The notes below the pieces were generated by a model. It made no database searches, was not told where the DNA came from, and worked only from the letters and a program-made list of their open reading frames with translations. DNA of 64,000 nt from Loktanella sp. 3ANDIMAR09. Its GTDB lineage: Bacteria > Pseudomonadota > Alphaproteobacteria > Rhodobacterales > Rhodobacteraceae. Location of the stretch: positions 31,265 through 95,264 of the forward strand of contig NZ_LJAK01000012.1 of the NCBI RefSeq assembly GCF_001420005.1. Direction: 5' to 3'. Within the stretch, counting starts at the first letter, position 1, and every line of letters starts with the position of its first letter. Of the stretch, positions 54,190 through 64,000 are shown in pieces. Both the position numbers and the translations under genes were made by a program.

Positions 54190-55986
54190 TCAGTGGCTGT
54201 CGCGCGGCAACCCCTTGCGCGAGATGTCGCGGTGATCGGTCGTGCCGCGCAGGGTCATGCCCTCTGACAGCGGTTCGACCAGATCGCGGAAAATGTCCTG
54301 CCACGGCGACTGGCTGGCCGGGATCGGATAGCCGCCCTTTGCGATCAGTGCGTCGCGCCGGGCGGTCAGTTCATCCTCTGGCACCAGGATATTGGCCGAA
54401 AAGGTGTTCAGGTCGATGCGGATGCGGTCACCGGTTTGCAGCAGCGCCAGGCCACCGTTGTCCGCCGCCTCGGGCGAGGCATTCAGGATCGAGGGGCTGC
54501 CGGATGTGCCCGACTGGCGTCCGTCACCGATGCAGGGCAGGGCGTGGATGCCCTGTTTTATCAGGTAATTTGGTGGGCGCATGTTCACGACCTCGGCTGC
54601 ACCGGGATAGCCCTTTGGCCCGGCACCGCGCATCACCAGGATGCAGTCGCGGTCGATGTTCTCTGCCGGATCATCGACACGGTGGTGAAAATCCTCTGGT
54701 CCGTCGAACACCACGGCGCGGCCCTCGAACGCATTGGGGTCATCCGGGTTTTCCAGATAAGCGGCACGGAATGCGGCACCGATCACGGATGTTTTCATGA
54801 TCGCGCTGTCAAACAGGTTGCCCGACAGGTTGATGAACCCGGCACTGGCCATCAGGGGCAGGCTGGCGGGATGGATCACGTCGTCGTTCACGGTCCGGCG
54901 CAGACCGCAGTTGTCCTGCATCGTCCGGCCGTTGACCGTCAGCGCGTCCGGATGCGGCAGCATGTCGGCGGCGATCAATTCGCCGATCACGGCAGGCACG
55001 CCGCCTGCGCGGTGATAATCTTCGCCCAGGTATTTGCCCGAGGGTTGCAGGTTCACCAGCAGCGGCACGCGGTGGCCGACCTGTTGCCAGTCGTCGTTGG
55101 TCAGGGTGATGCCCAGATGTTTTGCAATCGCATTCAGGTGGATCGGCGCATTGGTCGATCCGCCGATGGCGGAATTCACGACAATCGCGTTTTCGAATGC
55201 CGCGCGCGTCATGACATCGGTGGGGCGCAGGTCGTCCCAGACCATATCGACGATGCGCAGGCCGGTTTCATAGCTGATCTGCCCACGTTCGCGGTAGGGG
55301 GCGGGGATCGCTGCGGCGCCGGGCAATTGCATCCCCAAAGCCTCGGCCAGTGAATTCATCGTGGTCGCAGTGCCCATCGTGTTGCAGTAGCCGACCGAAG
55401 GGGCAGAGGCGGCGGCCATGTCCATGAACTCGTCGTCGTTGATTTCGCCGGCGGCCAGCATTTCGCGGGCCTTCCAGATGACGGTGCCAGAGCCTGCGCG
55501 TTCGCCCTCGTGCCAGCCGTTCAGCATCGGGCCGACCGACAGTGCGATGGCGGGGATGTTGACGGTGGCAGCGGCCATCAGCAGGGCAGGGGTCGTCTTG
55601 TCACAGCCGATGGTCAGCACCACGCCGTCGATGGGATACCCATAAAGCGCCTCGACCAGACCGAGGTAGGCCAGGTTGCGATCCAGACTGGCGGTGGGTC
55701 GTTTGCCGGTTTCCTGAATCGGATGCACCGGAATTTCGATAGGCACGCCACCGGCGGCGATGATGCCGTCGCGCACCCGCTTAGCCAGTTCGATATGGTG
55801 GCGGTTGCACGGCGACAGGTCGCTGCCGGTCTGGGCGATCCCGATGATCGGCTTGCCGCCCTGCAATTCCGCCCGTGTCATGCCGTAGTTGAGATAGCGT
55901 TCCAGATAGAGCGCGGTCATCTCGGGGTTGTCAGGGTTGTTGAACCATTGCGCAGAGCGAAGGTCCGTTGGGGCGATCTTTGGCAC
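54190..55986 (-). CDS. IlvD/Edd-family sugar-acid dehydratase
   Basis: 598 residues from a GTG at 55986 that has AAAGGA upstream; the frame stays open 53 codons further, but that part is not family-like. Fe-S cysteines occur in [21 protein letters not shown] and [21 protein letters not shown], and the tail [16 protein letters not shown] is typical. The N-terminus [30 protein letters not shown] is closer to pentonate/fuconate dehydratases than to the amino acid enzyme IlvD. It would dehydrate a sugar acid to the 2-keto-3-deoxy acid used by the SDR. Confidence 0.88.
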   Translation of the reverse strand: MPKIAPTDLRSAQWFNNPDNPEMTALYLERYLNYGMTRAELQGGKPIIGIAQTGSDLSPCNRHHIELAKRVRDGIIAAGGVPIEIPVHPIQETGKRPTASLDRNLAYLGLVEALYGYPIDGVVLTIGCDKTTPALLMAAATVNIPAIALSVGPMLNGWHEGERAGSGTVIWKAREMLAAGEINDDEFMDMAAASAPSVGYCNTMGTATTMNSLAEALGMQLPGAAAIPAPYRERGQISYETGLRIVDMVWDDLRPTDVMTRAAFENAIVVNSAIGGSTNAPIHLNAIAKHLGITLTNDDWQQVGHRVPLLVNLQPSGKYLGEDYHRAGGVPAVIGELIAADMLPHPDALTVNGRTMQDNCGLRRTVNDDVIHPASLPLMASAGFINLSGNLFDSAIMKTSVIGAAFRAAYLENPDDPNAFEGRAVVFDGPEDFHHRVDDPAENIDRDCILVMRGAGPKGYPGAAEVVNMRPPNYLIKQGIHALPCIGDGRQSGTSGSPSILNASPEAADNGGLALLQTGDRIRIDLNTFSANILVPEDELTARRDALIAKGGYPIPASQSPWQDIFRDLVEPLSEGMTLRGTTDHRDISRKGLPRDSH

Positions 55987-56365
55987 GGGTGGCGTCCTTT
56001 GAATTCGGTTCGCGTGTTTTGAGCATATCGAAACACCGCTTTCCAGTGGCAGATGATAACCAGCGGTCCCGCAGTCAATGTCGGCACCCTTTGGTTGTGG
56101 AATGCCCGATGGCGGGGGCACAAGTCTGACAGGCGGATCGGCCATTGTCGCTGACCTGTGGCTTGCAACACGTGGTTGCGATCACGCTGGTGTTACCACA
56201 TGGGCCAATCCCGTTGCATCGCGGCCACAATAAACCCAGCGTTGCGTGGTTTTCGTTAGTGGCGATCCGCCTTTTCGGTGTATGTCCGGAAGAAGTGCAT
56301 CAAAAAGCACGGCATTGGTGGAAATCGGGCGGTACGGACCGTCGATGTTTTTAGGTAGCGGTTGA
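55987..56365. promoter_or_regulatory. Divergent intergenic region before the giant repeat protein
   Basis: 379 bp between the dehydratase start and the giant DUF11 gene. No credible ORF. An AT-richer tract lies at about 56230-56310 and may hold the promoter for the giant gene. I could not define boxes. Confidence 0.4.
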
Positions 56366-59300
56366 GTGGTCAGGTTGGAAAAATTCAGGTGGACCTTGTC
56401 CGCGCGTGCCAGTCGGGCTGCTGCGTTCCTGGCTTTTCTGTTGCAGATCTGCGTCGCAACGGTCGCTGGTGCGACGCCATTTACCATGACCGTACCGGGC
56501 ACCGGTGTGCAGCTGCCCGCCGAATACCCTCAGGCCGGCGGTGTCGCGATCGTCATGACGGGCGTCAACGGCAACATCTACTATCAGTTCTCGAATCCTG
56601 ATGGTGCCTTTGTCGGGTTTCAGAATACCGGGACACCGACGCGGTTCCGCGGCAACCCGTTCACGATCAACGACCCCATTCCGCTGGATTGCGGTTTCCG
56701 CAGCTGTACCGATTATTTCGGTGGCGCAATTGCGCGGGTGGATATCCGGTTTTCTGCGTTGGACGGTGACACGCAAGTCGGCGGGTTTGACCGCAACGAC
56801 ATCTTTCTGATCCTGAACGGCGTCAACGTAGGCAACTGGTCCGATGTGACGACCCAAGCCACGAACGAGGCCGGCACGACCAGCTTCAGCACGCAGCAGG
56901 GTTTCGGCAACAACACATTTGACACGGGCTGGTTTTCCAGCACGAACGCGGCTCTGTTGGGAAATATCCTGCAAGCCAACCAGACGGTGACGCAGGTTTT
57001 CGATCGCGACCCCAACGATAACTTTTGGGACTTCACCCGTGGCAATTCATTGCCCCAGGATGACATTCGGACGATCGCGCCGGGCTACGAGTTCGAAAAG
57101 ATCATCGACAGCGCAGACCTGACCTATGCGCAGGTCGGTGACATCATCGACTACAGCTATGTCGTGCGAAACATCGGGTCGGTGGATATCGACGACATCA
57201 CGGTCGAGGATGATCGCATCCCGAACGTGGTTTGTCCCGCACCGCCGCAGAATTCACTGCGGCGGACACGCGGCGGCGATCCCACCGCAAACGAGCTGAC
57301 CTGTACGGGCACCTACCGTATCACGCAGGCCGATATCGACGCAGGGCAGGTCACCAACATCGCATCCGCCAACGGCACCCCCGAATTCGGTGAGCTGGGT
57401 GAGGTGACGGATACCGCCACCACCACCGGCCCCGCGCTGGTCAACACGATCACGCTGGACAAGGTCGGCGCGCCCGATCCCTTTGGTCCGGTCGGGTCGC
57501 AGGTGACCTATACGCTGACCGCGACCAACACTGGCACCAGCACCTTGCGCGATGTGCTGATCACCGATCCGCGCACGCCGGGCCAGACCTGCACGTTCCC
57601 GACGTTGCTGCCGCTGTCGGCGGACAATGCCACCAATACCGCCAGCTGCACCGTCACCTATACGGTGACACAGGCGGATGTGGATGCATTCGCCCTGAAC
57701 GGGACGACACTGGACAACACCGCGACCGTTCGCGCCACGCCGCCCAACGGGCCCGCGATTACCGCCACGGCATCGGATGCGCTGCCGGGTCAGCCTGCGG
57801 TGGTCAGCCTGACGCTGGTGAAATCCGCGCTGCAATCGACTTATGACGCCGTGGGCGACGTGATCGACTACCGGTTTACGATCAACAACACCGGGACCGT
57901 CACATGGCCCGGCCCGCCGACCCTGACCGATACGCTGACGGGCGGTGCCAGCTGTCCTGCCGGCCCCGTCGCACCGGGCGGCACGGTGGTCTGCGAGGCC
58001 AGCTATACCATTTTGCAAGCCGACCTCGACGCGGGCGTGCGCCCGAACGAGGCGACGGCCGCCATCACCGTGGCGGGCCAGACCGCACAGGCGACGGATG
58101 ATGTGACAGTCACCGCCGTCGTGACGACGGGTCTGACCCTGTCCAAGGCGTTGCAAGCCGGATCGCCCAATACCTTTGACGCGCCGGGCGTGGTGCTGAC
58201 CTATAATTTCGTCCTGACCAATACCGGGACCGTGACGCTGACAAACCCCGTGGTGGATGACGCGACCACGGCACCGACTGTGACGCCCGTGCCTGTTACC
58301 TGTCCCGCCGGTCCCATCGCGCCGGGCGGCACGCTGACCTGTAGCGCGGATTACGCGGTGACGCAGGCGGATCTGGATGCAGGTGCCGTGTCCAACACCG
58401 CAACCGCCGCAGCCACGGCACCACCGGGCGCGGGTGGCGGTCAGGTCCTGTCCGGCCCGCAAAGCCTGACGGTGACCGCCGAACGCCGCCCTGCGCTGAA
58501 TATTGTCAAAACCGCACCGACCCTGACCGCGTTGCAATTCTCTGCGCTGCCGGTGGTGACCTATACCTATGACGTGACGAACAGCGGCAACGTCACGATC
58601 CCCGGCCCGATCACCGTGACCGATGACAAACTGTCGCCACAGACGTTCACCTGCACCGGGGCCGCGATTGCGGTGGGTGACAGCGTGCAGTGTACGGCCA
58701 CCTATCAGGTCACGCCGACGGACGTGGCGCGACAGTCCGTCCGCAACACCGCCTTTGCCACGGGTGGCGACGGGACGGTGTCGAACACGGATGACGCTGT
58801 CATCGCGCCGGCTGGCCGTCTGGATATCCAGCTGGAAAAACAGGCCGTGACGACGGATTTTGCGGCGGTCGGTGATCCGGTCGATTTCACGCTGACCTTT
58901 ACCAACACCGGTGATTTCACACTCTTTCCCGAAACCGATAGCAGCGCGCTTGACCGGTATGAACTGACCGACCCCGGTGTGTCGGGTCTGGACAGTTGCA
59001 TCATCCCGAACCCGCTCTTTCCCCAGGGCGGGGCACAGACACCGACGCAATTCACATGCACCGTCACCCGCATCATCACCCAGGCGGATGTCGATGCGGG
59101 CAGCTATACCAACACCGCATTCCTGACGATGATCTACAATCAGGGGCAGGTGAACGAGGAAACGCAGGTTGTTCCGCCCGCCTCTGACACTGTTCCACTG
59201 AATGCCAATGTGGTCCCCAGCTTTACCCTGACCAAGACGGCGACCAATGATTACGGCGCGGTTGGCGACACCATCAATTACGATTTCGAGGTCACGAATA

Positions 59301-62300
59301 CCTCGGTCCTGACGCTGACCAATGTGGTGCTGACCGACCCCAAGATCGGGTCGATCAGTTGCGTGGGGTCCGCCACCGCGAATGAGACGGGCACCATCGC
59401 CCCCGGTGCCAGCGCGCTGTGCACCGGCAGCTATGAGGTGACGCAGGCCGATCTGGATGCAGAGCAGGTCGTGAACACCGTGTCCGCGCTGGCGCAGACA
59501 CAGGCCGCCGGATCGGTGACGCAGACCGCACAAGAGATCACGCCGATCGACCCCGCCGCCGCGACCCGCGCGCTGTCCCTGACCAAGATCGTGACCGTGC
59601 GCGAAACCGGGGATGCGACATTCACCGCACCGGGACAAACGGCCGACTACAGCTTTGTCGTGGAAAACACTGGCAACCTGACGCTGGACAATATCGCCGT
59701 GGTAGATGCCGATCTGGGCTACACCTGTCAGATACCGACGTTGGCGCCCGGTGCGACGGATACCGCCACCTGTTCCGCCTCGCGCGTGTTGACGCAGGCC
59801 GATTTCGATGCCGGGTCCTATCAGAACGACGCCGTGGCACGGGCTGCCGGGGCCGATGATGCACCCGCCAGCGCGACGGCCACGGCGCAGGGCCGTATCG
59901 CCAGCTTTGATTTCGTGAAGTCGGCACCTGCCAGCTTTGCCGTGGCGGGCGAGGTGGTGGATTTCGTCTTTGCGTTCACCAACACCGGCACGGTCACGCT
60001 CACCGATATCACCATCGTCGATCCGTTGCTGGGTGTGGCCTACGCGTGCGAGATCACCAGTATTGCGCCCGGTGTCACGGACAACAGCTGCTTTGGCAGT
60101 TACGAGGTGCAGCCTGCCGATGTGGATGCAGGCCAGATTCAGAACGATGCCAGCTTTACCGGGGTGGGTCTGGATGGCGCACCGATTTCCGGGGATGACA
60201 CGGTCATCGTGACCGGCCCCGCCGAGGCACCGGCATTGACCGTGACCAAGGTCGAGGATGACGGCACCGGCACATTCGACAACCTGCCCGCCACGGAAAG
60301 CTACAGCTTTGTCGTGACGAACACCGGCAACGTGACGCTGACCGATCTGTCGCTGGTGGATGATCTGACCGGGTTTTCCTGTGCGCTGCCCGATCTGGCG
60401 GCCGGTGCCGCGACAAGCCTGTGTGCAGATGGCGCGCCACTGACCGACAGTTACACGGTCCTGCAAACGGACATTGACGCGGGCGCGCTGGAAAACACCG
60501 CGACCGCGACGGGCCGGACCACACGCGGGGCAGGGGTGCCGGTCGAGGCCTCTGATACCGTGACGCTGCAAGGTCCGGCGCAATTGCCCGTCATCAGCAT
60601 GGTGAAAACCGCAACCGCCGGGGCGGGCTTCTCGGCCCTGGGTGATACGGTCAGCTATGACTATACCGTCACGAACGATGGCAACATCACGCTGACGGCA
60701 CCGATCACGGTGACGGATGACCGGGTCACGGTCAGCTGTCCGGCCCTGCCTGCCGCAGGTCTGGCGCCCGGCGCCGACATCGTCTGCACGGCCACCGATA
60801 CGGTCGATCAGGCGGATCTGGACGCGGGCGAGATCGTGAACACCGCGACGGCCAATGTGCGCCAGCCGGTCAGCCCCTCTGCCACCTATCCGGGCGGTGT
60901 GGCCGAGGTGTCGTCAAACACCGAAACCGTCACCGTCACTGCCGACCAGCAACCGGCACTGGCGATCACGAAACGGGTTAAGCCGGGCACGGCCACCAGT
61001 TTCGATGCACCGGGCGATCTGTCCGATCCGGGCAACCCCAACAACCTGGTCTATGAATTCATCGTCGAGAACACCGGCAACGTGACGACGACCGACCCGA
61101 TCACGGTCACCGATCCGCTGATCTCTGCAACACCGCTGGTCTGCACCACCGATCCCCTGGCCCCCGGCGGAACCGTCACCTGCGAATTGCCCTATGCCCC
61201 CACCCAAGAGGATGTGGACCGCGGGTTCTTTGCCAACAGTGCTGATGCCGCGACCCGGTTCAACGGGGCACCCGTCCAGACGCCTGCCCCCGGCACCGAA
61301 ACCGTCAATGCCGTGCAACGTCCCGCCCTGACCATCGTCAAGACGCTGGAAGACCTTGCGATCTTTTCGCCAGGCGAAATCGCGACCTACCGGTTCTATG
61401 TGACCAATACCGGCAACACCACGATCACCGGTCCCGTGACCGTCACCGACAACAAGATCGCGGGCCCCATCGACTGCGGGCCGGGTGATCTGGCACCGGG
61501 TGACAGCACCGCCTGTCTGGCGACCTATACCGTGACCGTGAACGACGTGAACGCAGGCAGCGTGACCAACAGCGCCAGTGCCAGCAACGGTGTTACCACG
61601 TCCGACCCGCAGTCGCTGACCATCCCCGTCGGTGCAGAACCGACCCTGTCCATCGTCAAGACCGCGCCGGGTGGTGTCTTTGCGCAGGCAGGCGATGTGA
61701 TCGCCTATGAATTCCTGGTCACCAATACCTCCAGCGGGCCGATCCCGCCCGCCTTTGTGCAACCCGTCACGGTGATCGACGACAAGATCACGACCCCGAT
61801 CGTCTGCCCCGTTGTGGATGGTGCCAACCCCCTCGATCCGGGTGAGAGCATCACCTGTACCGGGTCCTACACCGTTCAGCAGGCCGATCTGGATGCGGTG
61901 CGTCCGGGATTCACCCGCGGTTTCGTCATCAACAATGCCTTTGCCCGGTCGGAATTTGCAGGCGAGCTTGTCGAATCGCCCGTCGATCAGGTCATCATCA
62001 CTGCCGATTCCGTGCCGCTGCTGGGTGTCGTGAAAACCGCCGAGAACCAGACCAATCCCGGTCAGGATGCCGCGGCCGGTGACGTTGTGGCATTCACCAT
62101 CGTGTCACAGAACGACGGGCCGCAGACCCTGACCGATGTGCGGGTGACCGACCCGTTCCTTGGGGCCTTGAGCTGCGATATCGCGTCCCCCGTCACGCTG
62201 GCGCCCGGTGCGGCGCTGACCTGCACGGGCAGCTATACCGTGACCCAGGCTGATGTGGACGCAGGTGGTCCGATTTCCAATACCGCAGATGCGGCCGCCA

Positions 62301-64000
62301 CCACGACGCAGGGCGAGGCTGTCAGCGGCACCGACACCACCACTTATCCGGTCGCGGCTCCTTTGCCTGCGATGCAGGTGGCCAAGGCGCTTGAACCCGG
62401 CAGCGGGCAGAACGATTACAACACCGTGGGCGAGGATCTGACGTTCCGCGTGACGGTCACGAACACCGGCAACATCACCTTGAATGACGTGGCCGTCACT
62501 GACGATCTGGTGCCGGGGACCTGTACGGTCCCGACTCTGGCACCCGGTGCCAGTGATACGTCCTGCGTGTTTGTCTATACCGTGCAACAGGCGGATATCG
62601 ACCGCGGCACCATCACCAATATCGCGACCGCGCAGGCACAGCCTGCCAACCCCGGTGCGCCCGAACTGATCGAGACCGGCCAGTCCGACATCACGGGCCC
62701 TGCAGCCGAGCCGGGCGTCGGCCTGTCGAAAACCGGATCGGGCGAGGTGACGGCCTCTGACGGGTCGCCCACATTCAACCTGCCGAACCAGAGCCTGACC
62801 TATGTCTATGAGGTCGTGAACCTCGGCAACGTCACGCTGAACCAATTGCCTGCGATCACCGATGACCGGATCGACAGCGTGACCTGCGATCCGCTGCCTG
62901 CCGCTGGCCTGTTGCCCGGTGAGGTGCTGATCTGCCGTGGCAGCGATACGGTTGATCAAAATGATGTCGACGCGGGCTTCGTCACCAATATCGCGGATGT
63001 CACCGTCGCAAACGACTATGGCGGTGCGCCGCTGACCGCACAGGCGCAGGAAACCATCACGGCGACCGTCGCACCCGATCTTGCGATCACGAAAACCCCC
63101 TCGATCACCCAGAACGCCACGGCCGGGACCGAGGTGACCTATAGCTACCGCGTGCAGAACCCCGGCAATGTGACGTTGACCGACATCACGCTGACCGATT
63201 TTCACACCAGTGCGGCGGGTGTGGTGGATCTGCCGATCAGTGACGGTGGTGTGATCGCCACGCTTGCCCCGGGCGAAGAGGCGACGCTGACCGCGACCTA
63301 TACGGTCACGCAGGACGACATCGACAGCGGCAATGCCGTGCGCAATACGGTGCGCGTGACATCGACTCTGCCCGGTGGCGATGCGGGCCCCGCCCCTCTG
63401 ACGCGTGCGCGCGTCGATCTGGACCCGCAGCGCCCCGCGATGGAGGCGATCAAGACGATCCCCAGCTCGCCGGTGCCCCCTGTTCCGGGCAGCCAGATCA
63501 CCTACCAGATCACGCTGACCAATACAGGTAATGTCACGCTGGGCGACCCCGTCCTGACCGACACGGTGCGCCGTATCAATACCGACGCGCTGGCGGGTGA
63601 ACCTGCGGTGGCGCTGACGGGCGGCGATACCGGCACCCCCGGTCTGTTCGAGGTTGGTGAGGTCCGTACCTACGCGGTCAGCTATACCCTGACACAGGAC
63701 GATATCGACGCAGGCGGTGTGGCCAATAGTGTGACCGCCACCGCGGATGATCCGCTTGGCAACCCGGTAACCGAGGTGTCTGACAACGGCGCGGGTGACG
63801 GCGATGATCCCACGCTCTTTGTGATAGCACCGACGCCGGCGCTGGAGGTGATCAAGGTGATCAGTCAGCCTGCCAGTGCCGTGGGCGAGACCGTGGTGTT
63901 CGAGATCACGGCCACGAACACAGGCAACGTGACGCTGCTGGATGCGGCGCTGACGGACAGCTTCACGCGGCTGGACGGAACGCCGATCCCGGCGACACCC
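56366..64000 (+). CDS. Giant secreted DUF11-repeat protein (3' end outside the window)
   Basis: The frame is open for at least 2545 codons to the window end. The GTG at 56366 is preferred (AGGTAG 7 bp upstream); TTG at 56375 or 56396 are alternatives. A signal peptide is visible (RAAAFLAFLLQICVATVAGA). About 200 non-repeat residues follow (GGVAIVMTGVNGNIYYQFSN), then tandem DUF11 domains of about 118 residues from 57091 on. DUF11 domains are Ig-like beta-sandwiches in bacterial surface and adhesion-type proteins. The C-terminal anchor or secretion signal is not in view, so the export route is unknown. Confidence 0.9.
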   Translation, partial: MVRLEKFRWTLSARASRAAAFLAFLLQICVATVAGATPFTMTVPGTGVQLPAEYPQAGGVAIVMTGVNGNIYYQFSNPDGAFVGFQNTGTPTRFRGNPFTINDPIPLDCGFRSCTDYFGGAIARVDIRFSALDGDTQVGGFDRNDIFLILNGVNVGNWSDVTTQATNEAGTTSFSTQQGFGNNTFDTGWFSSTNAALLGNILQANQTVTQVFDRDPNDNFWDFTRGNSLPQDDIRTIAPGYEFEKIIDSADLTYAQVGDIIDYSYVVRNIGSVDIDDITVEDDRIPNVVCPAPPQNSLRRTRGGDPTANELTCTGTYRITQADIDAGQVTNIASANGTPEFGELGEVTDTATTTGPALVNTITLDKVGAPDPFGPVGSQVTYTLTATNTGTSTLRDVLITDPRTPGQTCTFPTLLPLSADNATNTASCTVTYTVTQADVDAFALNGTTLDNTATVRATPPNGPAITATASDALPGQPAVVSLTLVKSALQSTYDAVGDVIDYRFTINNTGTVTWPGPPTLTDTLTGGASCPAGPVAPGGTVVCEASYTILQADLDAGVRPNEATAAITVAGQTAQATDDVTVTAVVTTGLTLSKALQAGSPNTFDAPGVVLTYNFVLTNTGTVTLTNPVVDDATTAPTVTPVPVTCPAGPIAPGGTLTCSADYAVTQADLDAGAVSNTATAAATAPPGAGGGQVLSGPQSLTVTAERRPALNIVKTAPTLTALQFSALPVVTYTYDVTNSGNVTIPGPITVTDDKLSPQTFTCTGAAIAVGDSVQCTATYQVTPTDVARQSVRNTAFATGGDGTVSNTDDAVIAPAGRLDIQLEKQAVTTDFAAVGDPVDFTLTFTNTGDFTLFPETDSSALDRYELTDPGVSGLDSCIIPNPLFPQGGAQTPTQFTCTVTRIITQADVDAGSYTNTAFLTMIYNQGQVNEETQVVPPASDTVPLNANVVPSFTLTKTATNDYGAVGDTINYDFEVTNTSVLTLTNVVLTDPKIGSISCVGSATANETGTIAPGASALCTGSYEVTQADLDAEQVVNTVSALAQTQAAGSVTQTAQEITPIDPAAATRALSLTKIVTVRETGDATFTAPGQTADYSFVVENTGNLTLDNIAVVDADLGYTCQIPTLAPGATDTATCSASRVLTQADFDAGSYQNDAVARAAGADDAPASATATAQGRIASFDFVKSAPASFAVAGEVVDFVFAFTNTGTVTLTDITIVDPLLGVAYACEITSIAPGVTDNSCFGSYEVQPADVDAGQIQNDASFTGVGLDGAPISGDDTVIVTGPAEAPALTVTKVEDDGTGTFDNLPATESYSFVVTNTGNVTLTDLSLVDDLTGFSCALPDLAAGAATSLCADGAPLTDSYTVLQTDIDAGALENTATATGRTTRGAGVPVEASDTVTLQGPAQLPVISMVKTATAGAGFSALGDTVSYDYTVTNDGNITLTAPITVTDDRVTVSCPALPAAGLAPGADIVCTATDTVDQADLDAGEIVNTATANVRQPVSPSATYPGGVAEVSSNTETVTVTADQQPALAITKRVKPGTATSFDAPGDLSDPGNPNNLVYEFIVENTGNVTTTDPITVTDPLISATPLVCTTDPLAPGGTVTCELPYAPTQEDVDRGFFANSADAATRFNGAPVQTPAPGTETVNAVQRPALTIVKTLEDLAIFSPGEIATYRFYVTNTGNTTITGPVTVTDNKIAGPIDCGPGDLAPGDSTACLATYTVTVNDVNAGSVTNSASASNGVTTSDPQSLTIPVGAEPTLSIVKTAPGGVFAQAGDVIAYEFLVTNTSSGPIPPAFVQPVTVIDDKITTPIVCPVVDGANPLDPGESITCTGSYTVQQADLDAVRPGFTRGFVINNAFARSEFAGELVESPVDQVIITADSVPLLGVVKTAENQTNPGQDAAAGDVVAFTIVSQNDGPQTLTDVRVTDPFLGALSCDIASPVTLAPGAALTCTGSYTVTQADVDAGGPISNTADAAATTTQGEAVSGTDTTTYPVAAPLPAMQVAKALEPGSGQNDYNTVGEDLTFRVTVTNTGNITLNDVAVTDDLVPGTCTVPTLAPGASDTSCVFVYTVQQADIDRGTITNIATAQAQPANPGAPELIETGQSDITGPAAEPGVGLSKTGSGEVTASDGSPTFNLPNQSLTYVYEVVNLGNVTLNQLPAITDDRIDSVTCDPLPAAGLLPGEVLICRGSDTVDQNDVDAGFVTNIADVTVANDYGGAPLTAQAQETITATVAPDLAITKTPSITQNATAGTEVTYSYRVQNPGNVTLTDITLTDFHTSAAGVVDLPISDGGVIATLAPGEEATLTATYTVTQDDIDSGNAVRNTVRVTSTLPGGDAGPAPLTRARVDLDPQRPAMEAIKTIPSSPVPPVPGSQITYQITLTNTGNVTLGDPVLTDTVRRINTDALAGEPAVALTGGDTGTPGLFEVGEVRTYAVSYTLTQDDIDAGGVANSVTATADDPLGNPVTEVSDNGAGDGDDPTLFVIAPTPALEVIKVISQPASAVGETVVFEITATNTGNVTLLDAALTDSFTRLDGTPIPATP
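57091..64000 (+). repeat. Tandem protein-coding repeats: 19 complete DUF11 units and part of a 20th
   Basis: Counting the motif VTQADxDAG (or variants) gives 19 copies, at about 57331, 57664, 58009, 58355, 58707, 59072, 59433, 59786, 60104, 60454, 60800, 61196, 61530, 61869, 62236, 62579, 62948, 63301 and 63686. The mean period is about 353 bp. Most units also carry NTGNVTLTD and a Cys pair (SCxx..LAPGxxxxCTGSY) that could form a disulfide. The units are clearly diverged at DNA level, so this is an old array. Confidence 0.9.

Noticed and set aside
57254..60583. A 1109-codon open frame on the minus strand opposite the giant repeat protein
   Set aside because: It mirrors the codon pattern of the DUF11 repeats on the plus strand. 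The protein is rich in Gly, Arg, Cys and His in a periodic way and has no recognisable domain. The plus-strand frame has a signal peptide and clear repeat domains.
57091..64000. Regular repeats considered as a CRISPR array or satellite DNA
   Set aside because: The period is about 353 bp, the DNA copies are diverged, and the repeats translate in one frame to Ig-like domains.
1..64000. tRNA, rRNA and known riboswitches
   Set aside because: Reading the intergenic regions by eye I found no cloverleaf with a CCA-side pattern, no rRNA-like sequence and no riboswitch I could name. A covariance-model search would be needed to exclude them.

Overview
The window is GC-rich, gene-dense DNA that looks like an alphaproteobacterium of the Rhodobacteraceae (Roseobacter group). 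The evidence is its gene sets: a C-P lyase operon, an opgGIH-opgC glucan cluster of the type known from Rhodobacter, a fused MrpAB antiporter subunit, and protocatechuate/feruloyl-CoA genes. A parA-parB pair beside an iteron-type replication initiator means the window lies on an extrachromosomal replicon (large plasmid or chromid) or spans an integrated one. The organism assignment is from gene content only.

Layout. 1-7.4 kb: C-P lyase (phosphonate) operon phnH-I-(HAD)-J-K-(GNAT)-L-N, an opposed DUF1045 gene, then phnM. 7.4-11.4 kb: a small ORF, a YceI protein, and a sugar ABC transporter (binding protein and two permeases, no ATPase). 11.4-15.3 kb: four overlapping genes for an LtaS/OpgB-like membrane phosphotransferase, a flippase-like protein, a CDP-alcohol phosphatidyltransferase and an EEP-family phosphodiesterase. 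15.6-20.3 kb: divergent opgG-opgI-opgH-opgC for osmoregulated periplasmic glucan (OPG) synthesis and succinylation. 20.4-29.9 kb: aromatic catabolism (CoxG-like, BKACE, pcaGHC, a GcoA-like P450, an amidohydrolase, a crotonase, feruloyl-CoA synthase and a MarR regulator), interrupted by an AT-rich insert near 26.6-27.7 kb. 30.1-35.8 kb: urease operon ureDABC-(two DUF1127 genes)-EFG. 36.0-42.0 kb: Mrp Na+/H+ antiporter mrpAB-C-D-E-F-G with a strong terminator. 42.1-45.9 kb: replication/partition module parB, parA, iteron origin, rep, bracketed by two copies of an 18-bp palindrome. 46-52 kb: treZ, treY, glgX (trehalose from glycogen). 52.1-56 kb: a PHA-system-like protein, and an SDR, FAH hydrolase and IlvD/Edd dehydratase that look like a non-phosphorylating sugar-acid pathway. 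56.4-64 kb: the start of a giant secreted DUF11-repeat protein that runs off the window.

How the genes work together. Phosphonate use and urease suggest P and N scavenging. The aromatic block reads as a route from hydroxycinnamates through CoA thioesters and (methoxy)benzoates to protocatechuate, ring cleavage, and perhaps BKACE-mediated cleavage of beta-ketoadipate. A shared 22-bp operator-like element in front of both arms of this block suggests common MarR control. Mrp, trehalose synthesis and OPG synthesis together point to salt and osmotic adaptation. The least described parts are the four-gene phosphotransferase module opposite opgGIHC, the palindrome-bracketed replication module, and the DUF1127 pair inside the urease operon.
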